Part shown: piece by piece, positions 1-8,340 of the stretch
How the letters are laid out: every line of letters starts with the position of its first letter
Numbering within the stretch: the stretch's first letter is position 1
DNA from: Pseudomonas chlororaphis subsp. aurantiaca
GTDB taxonomy: Bacteria; Pseudomonadota; Gammaproteobacteria; Pseudomonadales; Pseudomonadaceae
Direction: 5' to 3'
Assembly (NCBI RefSeq): GCF_013466605.1
Contig: NZ_CP059162.1
Location: 6,820,001-6,884,000 of the forward strand
Length of the DNA: 64,000 bases
The notes under the pieces: model-generated
What the model was told of the DNA's origin: nothing
Databases searched by the model: none
What the model saw: the letters and a program-made list of their open reading frames with translations, nothing else
Program-made: the position numbers and the translations under genes

Positions 1-237
1 CACCACCTGTTCGAACGGCTGCGGCCAGGCCAGCAACAAGCCGGCGTTCTGGATGCGGTCCAGCGCACCGAAATGCAGGACCACCGCACGGTTCTGTGGA
101 TCGATCTGTCGCACATTGGAAAACGCCCAGGCCAGGGCTGCCAGTACGGTCACCGCGTACAGAGCGAGAAACGCCAGGCGACCGGCCTGAATCCACGGGC
201 TGCCAAGTTCATGTGTTCCACGTGGAACCAAACTCAT
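1..237 (-). CDS. SPFH/HflK-HflC-like membrane protein, N-terminal part (cut by window edge)
   Basis: Reading the minus strand from the ATG at 237 gives 79 residues before the window ends. A transmembrane helix lies at about residues 20-43 (LAFLALYAVTVLAALAWAF), followed by a stretch typical of SPFH proteins (NRAVVLHFGALDRI, then WPQPFEQV). The start overlaps the stop of the gene at 234-1280 (ATGA), so three SPFH genes form one coupled unit. By family this is a band-7/HflK-HflC-type membrane protein thought to modulate membrane proteases. It is probably not the canonical hflK/hflC pair, because those lie in a different neighbourhood in Pseudomonas (recalled). Confidence 0.7.
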   Translation of the reverse strand, partial: MSLVPRGTHELGSPWIQAGRLAFLALYAVTVLAALAWAFSNVRQIDPQNRAVVLHFGALDRIQNAGLLLAWPQPFEQVV

Positions 238-1280
238 GGTTGCGACCCGGCGGCTTTATTACCGAGGGTCGGCGGCCCGTCCACCAGCACCCGGAATGGC
301 GCCGCATCGGTGCGCAGAATCAGCTTGGTGCCCGGGGTCACCACAGTGCCCAAGGTGTCCAGCGAGCGCAGCAGGTTGTACAGCTGCGGCGAACCGGCGT
401 AGGCGCGGCCGTAGATCTCCGCCGCCTGCACCCGGGATTGGGCTTCGATATCCGCCGCTTTCACCGTGGCGTCGGCCTGGACGATGCGCGCATCGCGCTC
501 GGCGGCGGAACGGATTTGCGCCGCTTCGCGCTTGCCGATGGCCGTGCGTTCGGTGGCGATGGTTTCACGCTCGGCGCGCATGCGGTCGACGGTGGCGGTC
601 AGGGTCACCGAGGGCAGGGTCAGGCGTTCCACGCCGACTTGCAGCACGCGCACGCCATAGGTGCTCAGCAACTGCTGTTCGATCTGTTTGCGCAACTGGG
701 CTTCGAAGTCGGCGATGCGCACCTTGCTCGCGTCGGTGTTCACCAGATTGGCCAGGTCGAAACTGCTGGCGGTGGTTTCCAGGGCCGAGCCGACAAAGGT
801 GCGGATCTGCCGCGCCGCTTCGTCCGGCTGGTTCTGCACCGCGCGCATAAAGCGCTTCACGTTGTCCGGATCGCCCTGCACCTGCCACGCCACATAGGCC
901 TGGACGATGATGCGCAGACCGTCGCGGGTGCCGACATCCTGCAAACCGCTGGACGTGGTGCGCAGGCGCAGGTCCACCGGGATCGCCGCCTCGAACGGTG
1001 CCGGCCAGCGCCAGCCGAGGCCCGGCTCCAACAGCACGCGCGCCGGGTTGCCGAAACGGGTGATCACCGTGGCCTCGCCGGAACGCACTTGCACCAGGCT
1101 CGCCGCGGCAATGGCGAACAGCACCAACAACAGCGCCCAGGCCATGCGCCGCCAGGGAAAGGGCCCCGCCTCTTCCGACGCGCCGTGGTGGTGATGATGG
1201 TGCCCGTGATGGTGATAGCCACCGTGGCCGTGATCGTGGCCGGTGTGATCCTGATGATCGTGGGAATGGGACTGGCTCAA
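234..1280 (-). CDS. HflC-like SPFH protein with His-rich N-terminus
   Basis: This is a 348-residue SPFH/band-7 protein. The first 33 residues are a cytoplasmic His-rich tail (repeats of HSHDH and HGHHHHHH). A single membrane helix follows at about residues 47-66, then an SPFH domain (ATVITRFGNPARVLLEPGL) and an Ala/Glu-rich coiled coil at about 225-290. The start is TTG: AGGAG lies 7 nt upstream, and the codon overlaps the upstream stop as TTGA. HflC-family proteins form oligomeric membrane assemblies around FtsH-type proteases. The His-rich tail is not part of classical HflC and may bind metal (inference). Confidence 0.85.
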   Translation of the reverse strand: MSQSHSHDHQDHTGHDHGHGGYHHHGHHHHHHGASEEAGPFPWRRMAWALLLVLFAIAAASLVQVRSGEATVITRFGNPARVLLEPGLGWRWPAPFEAAIPVDLRLRTTSSGLQDVGTRDGLRIIVQAYVAWQVQGDPDNVKRFMRAVQNQPDEAARQIRTFVGSALETTASSFDLANLVNTDASKVRIADFEAQLRKQIEQQLLSTYGVRVLQVGVERLTLPSVTLTATVDRMRAERETIATERTAIGKREAAQIRSAAERDARIVQADATVKAADIEAQSRVQAAEIYGRAYAGSPQLYNLLRSLDTLGTVVTPGTKLILRTDAAPFRVLVDGPPTLGNKAAGSQP

Positions 1281-3244
1281 TGGACGGCTCCTGGCTGAGC
1301 GGTGTTACCCGGCACCGAAGGCTCGGTCGGCAAAGTGAATGTACGCAGGTCGAGGGTCGGTGCGTTGGCGCCGCCCAGGCGATGATCGAGCACCAGCAAC
1401 TTGGCGTTGCGCAGGCCCTGGCTCAGCTGGCTCAAATACTGCTCCAGCACGAACGCCTGGCCGGCGCTGGCGTAGGCCTTCTGTTCGGCGCTGAAACGCA
1501 GGCCGGCCGCTTGCGCCGTGGCCTGTACTTCATGGGCCGTGGCCTGGGCCTGGTCGCGGGCGATGCTGGCCTGCAACTGCGCCTGGTTGGTCTGCTCGCT
1601 GGCCGCGCCGTGCTCGCGGGAAATCAGCGCCTGGGCGCCGATCTGCGCGGCCTGGACACCGTGATAGGCATTGGCGGCGCCCGCCGGCGGGTGAATGGCC
1701 TCGACCACGGTGGCGAGAATCTCCACCCCGCTGTCGAGTTTCTCCAGGTCGGCCTGCACCGCGCGGCCGATATCCTCGGCCAGGCTGCCACGGTCTTCGC
1801 CCAACAGGCCATCGAGGGTGCGCGAGGCAAAGTCGTGGACCAGGATGCGGCTGGCGGTGCTGCGGATCAGCATCGGAATGTCGGCGCTGTTGTAGGTCGC
1901 CGCCAGCGCCGCCTTATCGCTCAGGCCGATGCGATAGACGAAGCGCACGTCCATGTTGACGATCTGGAAGCTCTGTTTGTCGGCACTGCCGCTGGCGATC
2001 ACCTGGGACTTGTCATTCACATGGCTGGCGTCCCACAAGCGGTTGGCCACCAGTGGCGGCGGCCCTTCGGCCGGCGCCGGTTCGATCACGCTGGGCGCCT
2101 CGCCGACGCTGGTGGCCAGTTCATGCACCACGCCGTTCTCGACACTCAGCACCCGGCCCAGCGGCCATGGCAGACCCGCGTGCAAACCCGGGCCAAAGAC
2201 CGCTACCGGCTTGCCGAAACGCTCGTAGATGCCCCGCCCCTGCAACGGCACTTCATGCAGGCCGGTGAGCAGCCAGCCCACCCCAAGCACCACCAGCAGC
2301 ACCGGCAGGAACGCCCGGCGCATATAAGTGAAGGCCCAGATCTGCCGAAGGTCGATGCCGAAGCGGTTGTGCAGTTCGTGCTGCAAGGCCAGCAAGGGCT
2401 GCGGCGGCCAGCGCAACAGGTCGGCGATCACGCTGTGGGCCAGCATGCGCGGCTCCAGTTGCGTACGGCGCGGGCTGAACAACGACAGCACCGCACGCAG
2501 CAGGAACTCCAAGGCCACCAACGCCGGCAATACGCCGATCAGCACGCCCAGGCGCACCGGCCAGAGCGCCGTATCGCTACTGAACAACAGGCACAGCGCC
2601 GCCAGTACCAGGCTGATGATCGCCACTCGCGCCAACTGCGCCAGCGCCGCGGCTTCCGGCCATTCGCCGGGGTGTTCCTGGCTCAACTGGCGCTCGAACA
2701 CCAGCAAGCCGAAGGCCAGCAACAGCACCAGCACCGCACCGACATTGCCCGCCAGGCCCAGGGCCGCGGCGGGCAGGTCGAGGTTCCACGCCTGCTCGAT
2801 CACCAGCAGCGCCAGCAAGGCCCAGCCGCTCAGCCACAAGGTCGGCGCGCCGATCTGCGCCAGCCATCCGGACCACCGCTGGCTGATGCCGTCCAGCAAG
2901 CGTTCGTACCAACCGTCATCGGGCAAGGGTTCGTCCACAACCGGCTCCGGGCCCGGCGCCATATCTGACGCGCGCAACGCACCCGTGCGCCAGGCACTGA
3001 CCCAGCCCGCCGCCTGCAGGCCGCCGACCAGCACCAGCAAAGCCGCCGCCAGATTGACCAGCAACGCCGGCCACAAGGATTGCGGGGCAAACAGGCCGAC
3101 GAAAAACGCCAGCACCAGCCCTACCCCGGCCAGCCCCGCCAGCCCGATGCCCCAACGCTTCAGACGGCGCTCGTGAAAGGCCGCCCGCTGAAACCTCGGC
3201 AAGGCTTCGACCCCCGCCCCTTCAGTCTCAAGATCGACTTGCAT
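1277..3244 (-). CDS. HflK-like SPFH protein with large N-terminal membrane domain
   Basis: This is a 655-residue protein. Its N-terminal half (about residues 30-280) carries six to eight hydrophobic segments and its C-terminal half (about 320-650) is an SPFH domain with an Ala/Gln-rich coiled coil. Classical HflK has one membrane helix, so this is a longer variant. I chose the ATG at 3244 because the frame upstream to 3316 looks non-coding and the 3244 start is preceded by a G-rich stretch (TTGGGGTGG). It is the first gene of a three-gene SPFH operon. The likely role is a membrane scaffold or protease modulator, inferred from family only. Confidence 0.8.
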   Translation of the reverse strand: MQVDLETEGAGVEALPRFQRAAFHERRLKRWGIGLAGLAGVGLVLAFFVGLFAPQSLWPALLVNLAAALLVLVGGLQAAGWVSAWRTGALRASDMAPGPEPVVDEPLPDDGWYERLLDGISQRWSGWLAQIGAPTLWLSGWALLALLVIEQAWNLDLPAAALGLAGNVGAVLVLLLAFGLLVFERQLSQEHPGEWPEAAALAQLARVAIISLVLAALCLLFSSDTALWPVRLGVLIGVLPALVALEFLLRAVLSLFSPRRTQLEPRMLAHSVIADLLRWPPQPLLALQHELHNRFGIDLRQIWAFTYMRRAFLPVLLVVLGVGWLLTGLHEVPLQGRGIYERFGKPVAVFGPGLHAGLPWPLGRVLSVENGVVHELATSVGEAPSVIEPAPAEGPPPLVANRLWDASHVNDKSQVIASGSADKQSFQIVNMDVRFVYRIGLSDKAALAATYNSADIPMLIRSTASRILVHDFASRTLDGLLGEDRGSLAEDIGRAVQADLEKLDSGVEILATVVEAIHPPAGAANAYHGVQAAQIGAQALISREHGAASEQTNQAQLQASIARDQAQATAHEVQATAQAAGLRFSAEQKAYASAGQAFVLEQYLSQLSQGLRNAKLLVLDHRLGGANAPTLDLRTFTLPTEPSVPGNTAQPGAVH

Positions 3245-3484
3245 ACCACCCCAACGCTGGTCGTTAACCCGTTCCGGCCTGTGGATAACTCTCCGACAGG
3301 CCACTGTATTTGTCACAAATCGTTACGATATAACGATAGTAGTGAAATTTTCGTCGCTTACCTATGCCTTTATTTGCCATGGATGCGTCACAAAGCCAGG
3401 GAAAACCGCTGCTGCGCTGATGCCAGCCCGCGAGATCTGTGGCCATAATCCGTGGCCCACTTTGTGACAAGGAAACGTCCAGCC
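3245..3484. promoter_or_regulatory. Divergent intergenic region with 19-bp palindrome
   Basis: This 240-bp region separates the SPFH operon (minus) from the phospholipid operon (plus). It contains a perfect 7-bp inverted repeat with a 5-bp spacer at 3319-3337 (ATCGTTA N5 TAACGAT), the form expected of a dimeric repressor operator. It also contains a perfect TGTGGATAA word at 3280-3288. I found no pair of -35/-10 boxes with convincing spacing on either strand. Confidence 0.45.
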
Positions 3485-4150
3485 ATGCTCTCCATCTACC
3501 AACTCAAACCGCGCTTCCAGAACCTGCTGCGGCCATGGGTCCAGCGCCTGTACGACAACGGCACCACGGCCAACCAGATCACCGTGCTGGCGGGGGTGAT
3601 TTCGGTGCTGGTGGGCGCCCTGATCGGCAGTTTCGCCAACCACCTCTGGCTGTTCATCCTGATCCCGCTGTGGATGATCCTGCGCATGGCGCTGAACGCC
3701 ATCGACGGTATGCTGGCGCGGGAATTCGGCCAGCAATCGCGCCTGGGGGCCTACCTCAACGAATTGTGCGACGTGATCGCCGACAGCGCGCTGATCCTGC
3801 CTTTCGCGCTGATTGCCGGCGTCAGCCTGCCGCTGGTCGTGCTGGTGACCCTGCTGGGGCTGTTCAGCGAATACGCTGGCGTGCTCGGGCCGATGATCGG
3901 CGCCTCGCGCCGCTATGACGGCCCCATGGGCAAGAGCGACCGGGCGTTCGTGCTCGGCGTGCTGGCCACCGGCATCGCCCTGGGCTGGCTCAGCGCCGCC
4001 TGGATCAATGGCCTGCTGGCGGTGGTTGCCGCGTTGTTGGTCTACACCTTGATCAACCGGGTTCGCCAGGGCCTGCTCGAAGCACGACAGCAAGACGTGC
4101 CACAACAAGAAGCACCACAACAAGTGCAGCAAAACGCCCCCTCGGAATAA
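3485..4150 (+). CDS. CDP-alcohol phosphatidyltransferase family protein
   Basis: This is a 221-residue integral membrane protein with several membrane helices. The family signature (D-x2-D-G-x2-A-R-x8-G-x3-D-x3-D) is recognisable at about residues 69-95, but two of the four usual Asp residues are Asn: N-A-I-D-G-M-L-A-R, then G-A-Y-L-N-E-L-C-D. The family transfers a phospho-alcohol from a CDP-alcohol to a second alcohol, with the four Asp binding metals. The ATG at 3485 is preceded by AAGGAA; the longer upstream frame is unlikely to be translated. It opens the operon 3485-9273. The Gln-rich C-terminus (about 200-221) is low complexity. Confidence 0.85.
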   Translation: MLSIYQLKPRFQNLLRPWVQRLYDNGTTANQITVLAGVISVLVGALIGSFANHLWLFILIPLWMILRMALNAIDGMLAREFGQQSRLGAYLNELCDVIADSALILPFALIAGVSLPLVVLVTLLGLFSEYAGVLGPMIGASRRYDGPMGKSDRAFVLGVLATGIALGWLSAAWINGLLAVVAALLVYTLINRVRQGLLEARQQDVPQQEAPQQVQQNAPSE

Positions 4151-4160
4151 GGAAGTTGCC

Positions 4161-5918
4161 ATGCGCGAAGCTCTCCACCAGACCTTCACCACCCACGACG
4201 GCGTCGAGCTGTTCTACCGCCACTGGCCGGCCATCGCCGCCCCCGCGGACGGCCCGCGCCAGGCCGTGCTGCTGTTCCACCGTGGCCACGAACACTCCGC
4301 GCGCATTGCCCATTTGGTGGACGAACTGGACCTGCCGGCCTTCGATTTCTTTGCCTGGGACGCCCGCGGCCACGGCCAGTCGCCCGGCGCCCGGGGCGAC
4401 AGCCCGAGCTTCGCCACCAGCGTGCGCGACGTGCAGACCTTCTGCGATCACCTGCGGGCCAGCCACGGCATCGACGAAGAACACATGGCCGTGGTGGCCC
4501 AGAGCGTCGGCGCGGTGATCGCCGCCACCTGGGTCCACGACTACGCACCGCGCATCCGCGCCCAGGTGCTGGCGTCGCCGGCGTTCAAGGTCAAGCTCTA
4601 CGTGCCTTTCGCCCGCCCGGGCCTGGCGCTGATGCGGCGGTTTCGCGGCAACTTTTTCGTCAACAGCTACGTCAAGGCGCGCTTCCTCAGCCATGACCCG
4701 GCACGCGTGGCCTCCTATGACAGCGATCCGCTGATCACCAAGGCGATCTCGGTGAACGTGCTGCTCGGCCTGTACGAAGCCGCCGAGCGGGTGGTGGCTG
4801 ACGCCCAGGCGATCCAGGTGCCGACCCAGCTGCTGATCTCCGGCGCCGACTTCGTCGTCCATCGCCGCCCCCAGGAACAGTTCTTCGAGCGCCTGGGCAG
4901 CCTGCACAAAGAAAAGCACATCCTGCCGGGCTTCTTCCACGACACCCTCGGCGAGAAGGCCCGGGCCCCGACCGTCGCCAGCGCCCGGCGATTCATCCTG
5001 CAGAACTTCGCGCGGCCGCTGAACCGCCCTTCCCTGCTCGACGCCGACCGCCTGGGCCTGACCTGCGCCGAATCCGAGGCGCTGGCGGCGCCCTTGCCGC
5101 ATAACTCCCCGCGCGACCTCTACTGGCGCCTGACCCGCGCCAGCATGCGCCTGGGCAGCCGGCTCTCGGCCGGGGTCAAGCTGGGTTTCGACACCGGTTT
5201 CGACTCCGGCAGCACCCTGGACTACGTGTACCGCAACCAAGCGACCGGCACCTCGGCCCTGGGCCGGATGATCGACCGCAACTACCTGGACTCCATCGGC
5301 TGGCGCGGCATTCGCCAACGCAAGCTGCATGTGGAAGAACTGCTGCGCCTGGCCATGGAGAAACTGCGCTCGGAGCAGCGCGAAGTGCGCATCGTCGACA
5401 TCGCCGCCGGCCACGGGCGCTACATTCTCGAAGCCTTGCAGGGCGTCAGCCCGCTGCCGGAGTCGATCCTGCTGCGCGACTACAGCGACATCAACGTGCG
5501 CGACGGCAGCGCGCTGATCGCCGAGAAGGGCCTGGGCCAGATTGCCCGCTTCGTCAAGGCCGATGCCTTCGACCGCGATGACCTCTCGGCCCTGGAGCCC
5601 AAGCCGACGTTGGCGGTGGTGTCCGGCCTGTACGAACTGTTCGCCGACAACCAGATGGTCAGCGCCTCCCTGGCGGGCCTGGCCGCCGCCGTGGAGCCCG
5701 GTGGTTACCTGGTCTACACCGGGCAGCCGTGGCACCCGCAGCTGGAACTGATCGCCCGCGCCCTGACCAGCCACCGCGCGGGGCAGGCCTGGGTGATGCG
5801 TCGGCGGACCCAGGCCGAGATGGACCAGCTGGTGGAAGCGGCGGGGTTCCGCCGGATCACCCTGCGCGTCGATCAGTGGGGCATTTTCAGCGTGTCGCTG
5901 GCGCAGCGGGTGCAATGA
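4161..5918 (+). CDS. Fusion of alpha/beta hydrolase and class I SAM methyltransferase
   Basis: This 585-residue protein has two enzyme domains. Residues about 1-300 are an alpha/beta hydrolase of the lysophospholipase type: a nucleophile elbow with Ser in A-Q-S-V-G (about residue 114) and a late His in PGFFHD. Residues about 320-585 are a Rossmann-fold methyltransferase with the SAM-binding loop VDIAAGHGRY. The start has AAGGAAG 5-6 nt upstream, and the stop overlaps the next start (ATGA). The setting among lipid genes suggests action on phospholipids or lysolipids, but the substrate is unknown. The same arrangement is known in other pseudomonads (PA2540-like). Confidence 0.85.
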   Translation: MREALHQTFTTHDGVELFYRHWPAIAAPADGPRQAVLLFHRGHEHSARIAHLVDELDLPAFDFFAWDARGHGQSPGARGDSPSFATSVRDVQTFCDHLRASHGIDEEHMAVVAQSVGAVIAATWVHDYAPRIRAQVLASPAFKVKLYVPFARPGLALMRRFRGNFFVNSYVKARFLSHDPARVASYDSDPLITKAISVNVLLGLYEAAERVVADAQAIQVPTQLLISGADFVVHRRPQEQFFERLGSLHKEKHILPGFFHDTLGEKARAPTVASARRFILQNFARPLNRPSLLDADRLGLTCAESEALAAPLPHNSPRDLYWRLTRASMRLGSRLSAGVKLGFDTGFDSGSTLDYVYRNQATGTSALGRMIDRNYLDSIGWRGIRQRKLHVEELLRLAMEKLRSEQREVRIVDIAAGHGRYILEALQGVSPLPESILLRDYSDINVRDGSALIAEKGLGQIARFVKADAFDRDDLSALEPKPTLAVVSGLYELFADNQMVSASLAGLAAAVEPGGYLVYTGQPWHPQLELIARALTSHRAGQAWVMRRRTQAEMDQLVEAAGFRRITLRVDQWGIFSVSLAQRVQ

Positions 5919-7261
5919 TGACGGTCGCCGCGACCTACACCCGCGAGCCCGGCCTGCTGAAACCCGCGGTGCTCTGGCTGTTGCTGCTGGCGCCGCTGTT
6001 TTTCGGCACCTACGGCTTCGCCACCTGGGTCACTTCGCAACGGACCGAGGTCGGCAGCCTGGTGTTCGACTGGGAGCGGCAGATGCCGTTCTGGGCCTGG
6101 AGCATCGTGCCCTACTGGTCGATCGACCTGCTGTACGGCTTTTCCCTGCTGCTGCCCACCAGCCGCGAAGAACTCAAGCGCCACGCCTTGCGCCTGTTGA
6201 CCGCGCAAGTCATCGCCGTCAGTTGCTTCCTGCTCTGGCCGTTGCGCTTCACCTTCCAGCGCCCGGAACTGGATGGCCTGTTCGGCTGGCTGTTCGACGT
6301 GCTGGCCGGCTTCGACAAGCCGTTCAACCAGGCGCCGTCGCTGCACATCGCGCTGCTGGTGGTGCTGTGGGTCTGCTACGCGCGACATGTCCAGGGCGCC
6401 TGGCGCTGGCTGGTGCACGGCTGGTTCGCGCTGATTGGCGTGTCGGTGCTGACCACTTATCAACACCACTTTATCGACGTGCCCACAGGCGCCCTGGCCG
6501 GCTGGCTGTGCGTCTGGCTGTGGCCGCTGGACCGTCCCGGCATGCTGCAGAACCTGCGCCTGGCTCGCGATCGCCAGCGCTGGCGCCTGGCGTTGCGTTA
6601 TGCCCTGGGGGCGCTGCTGTTTGCCGTGCCGGCCCTGGCCTTCGCCGGAACCTGGCTGTGGCTGCTGTGGCCCGCCATGGCCCTGCTGCTGGTGGCGCTG
6701 GACTATGGGCTGTTCGACGCCAAGGGTTTCCAGAAAGGCGCGGACGGCCGCCTGGGCAACGCCACGCGCTGGCTGCTGGCGCCATACCTGGCGGTGGCCT
6801 GGATCAATTCCCGGCTGTGGACACGCAAGCATCCACAGCCCGACGAGGTTGTGGATAACGTCTGGCTGGGGCGCATTCCAACCCCGGGCGAGCTGCAGGA
6901 CAGCCCGTTCAGCGCGGTGGTCGACCTGTGTGCCGAGCTGTCCGTTGACGGCCGCCACCTGGCCTATCGCAGCGTGCCGGTGCTCGACCTGACCGCGCCC
7001 ACCACCGCGCAATGCCGCGAGGCCGCACAAGCCATCGAAAGTCTGCGCGAGCACGCGCCGCTGCTGGTCTGCTGCGCCCTGGGTTATTCGCGCAGCGCCA
7101 CCGCGGTGGCCGCCTGGCTGTTGTACACAGGCCGCGCCGACAGCGTCGATGCGGCCATCGTGCAGGTCCGCCGCGCTCGCCCGCAGATCGTCCTGCAACC
7201 CGCGCACCGCCGGGCCCTGGAGCCTTTATCCACAGCCCAGGGGAAGGTGCATGGCCACTGA
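5915..7261 (+). CDS. Fusion of PAP2 membrane phosphatase and dual-specificity phosphatase
   Basis: This is a 448-residue protein. The N-terminal part (about 15-300) has multiple membrane helices and PAP2 lipid-phosphatase motifs, PSLHIALL and HHFIDVPTGALAG. The C-terminal 130 residues form a cysteine phosphatase domain with the CX5R loop C-A-L-G-Y-S-R (about residues 387-393) and an upstream Asp in VVDLCAEL. The start at 5915 overlaps the upstream stop (ATGA). PAP2 enzymes dephosphorylate lipid phosphates, and DSP domains of this type can act on phosphoinositides or lipid phosphates. Two phosphatase chemistries in one chain is unusual, and the substrates are unknown. Confidence 0.85.
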   Translation: MMTVAATYTREPGLLKPAVLWLLLLAPLFFGTYGFATWVTSQRTEVGSLVFDWERQMPFWAWSIVPYWSIDLLYGFSLLLPTSREELKRHALRLLTAQVIAVSCFLLWPLRFTFQRPELDGLFGWLFDVLAGFDKPFNQAPSLHIALLVVLWVCYARHVQGAWRWLVHGWFALIGVSVLTTYQHHFIDVPTGALAGWLCVWLWPLDRPGMLQNLRLARDRQRWRLALRYALGALLFAVPALAFAGTWLWLLWPAMALLLVALDYGLFDAKGFQKGADGRLGNATRWLLAPYLAVAWINSRLWTRKHPQPDEVVDNVWLGRIPTPGELQDSPFSAVVDLCAELSVDGRHLAYRSVPVLDLTAPTTAQCREAAQAIESLREHAPLLVCCALGYSRSATAVAAWLLYTGRADSVDAAIVQVRRARPQIVLQPAHRRALEPLSTAQGKVHGH

Positions 7262-7706
7262 TATGGAACTGCATACGGTGGCGAGCCTGTTGCGCCGCGG
7301 GCATTCGCTGGACCTGTTATCCACAGGCCTGACACTGCTCGGCACCCTGCTCGGCCTCGGTCAATGGTTGCTCGGCGCGTCCGCCCCCTGGGCCATAGCC
7401 CTGAGCGTCGCCCTGCTGGTCCTGGGAGTGCTGCAAAAGTACTGGGCGCTGCGGGTAGCCTTCGACGCCGAGCTGTTCCAACGGGTGGCGGACAGCCCGC
7501 TGCCGCTGGCCGAGCGCAGCGAAGCGCTGGACCAGGCGCTGAGCACCCTCGGCCTGCAACCGGCGACCGCCGGGGGCCGCCCGTGGCAACAACGCAGCCG
7601 CGGCGCCCTCAACCTGTTGCGTCGCCAGGCCTGGCTGCTGGCGGCGCAAGTACTGCTGACACTGGGCTTCATCCTGGCCAGCCCCTGGCTGGCCATCGCC
7701 GGATAA
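7251..7706 (+). CDS. Small membrane protein of the phospholipid operon
   Basis: This protein of about 151 residues has two hydrophobic hairpins (about 20-60 and 120-148) joined by a charged segment. I see no known domain. The ATG at 7251 has GGGGAAGG just upstream and overlaps the end of the previous gene by 11 nt; an alternative in-frame ATG lies at 7263. The position between a lipid phosphatase and a PlsC-like acyltransferase is conserved in related clusters and suggests a membrane partner in the same pathway (inference). Confidence 0.75.
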   Translation: MATDMELHTVASLLRRGHSLDLLSTGLTLLGTLLGLGQWLLGASAPWAIALSVALLVLGVLQKYWALRVAFDAELFQRVADSPLPLAERSEALDQALSTLGLQPATAGGRPWQQRSRGALNLLRRQAWLLAAQVLLTLGFILASPWLAIAG

Positions 7707-7715
7707 GGAATTCTC

Positions 7716-8339
7716 ATGCTCGAACCCCTGGTCGCCACCCTCATCACCTCCGCCGCCCGCACCATCACCGGAGCGCGCAGCCTGTGGCTCGGCTGCGGGC
7801 CGCAGGCGGTGCAACGCATCTACTTCGCCAACCACAGCAGCCACGGCGACTTCGTGCTGCTCTGGGCCTCGCTGCCGCCCGCGCTGCGCAAGGTGACGCG
7901 GCCAGTGGCCGGCGCCGATTACTGGCAGGCCCACCCACTGCGCCGCTACATCATCAACCGGGTGTTCAACGGCGTGCTGATCGACCGCGAGCGCAAGGAG
8001 CCTGTGGATAACCCATTGCAGCCGATGCTCGACGCCCTGGCCAACGGCGATTCGCTGATCATCTTCCCCGAAGGCACGCGCAACCTGGAGGAGGAAGGCC
8101 TGCTGCCGTTCAAGAGCGGCCTCTACCACCTGGCGAAAAGTTATCCACAGGCCCAGGTGATCCCGGTGTGGATCGCCAACCTCAACCGCGTGATGCCCAA
8201 GGGCCGTGTCCTGCCCCTACCGCTGTTGTGCACCACCAGCTTCGGCGCGCCGCTGTCCCTCGAGGACGGCGAAAGCAAAGAGCAATTCCTCGAACGCAGC
8301 CGCGCAGCGCTGCTGGCCATGGCCCCGGAGCATTCTTGA
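7716..8339 (+). CDS. PlsC-like 1-acyl-glycerol-3-phosphate acyltransferase
   Basis: This is a 207-residue acyltransferase with the catalytic H-X4-D motif in NHSSHGD (about residues 39-45) and the substrate-binding FPEGTRN motif (about 115-121). The family acylates lysophosphatidic acid or related lysolipids at the membrane surface. AAGGAA precedes the ATG. It lies between the membrane protein at 7251 and the CdsA-like gene at 8341. The housekeeping plsC is expected elsewhere, so this is probably a paralogue dedicated to this operon. Confidence 0.9.
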   Translation: MLEPLVATLITSAARTITGARSLWLGCGPQAVQRIYFANHSSHGDFVLLWASLPPALRKVTRPVAGADYWQAHPLRRYIINRVFNGVLIDRERKEPVDNPLQPMLDALANGDSLIIFPEGTRNLEEEGLLPFKSGLYHLAKSYPQAQVIPVWIANLNRVMPKGRVLPLPLLCTTSFGAPLSLEDGESKEQFLERSRAALLAMAPEHS

Positions 8340-8340
8340 G

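Noticed and set aside
96..1298. 400-codon plus-strand frame opposite the HflC-like gene
   Set aside because: It mirrors the codon structure of the minus-strand SPFH gene and shows no domain.
6850..8149. Replication origin because of five DnaA boxes
   Set aside because: The boxes are inside coding sequences. There is no AT-rich unwinding region and none of dnaA, dnaN, gyrB, rpmH or parAB nearby.
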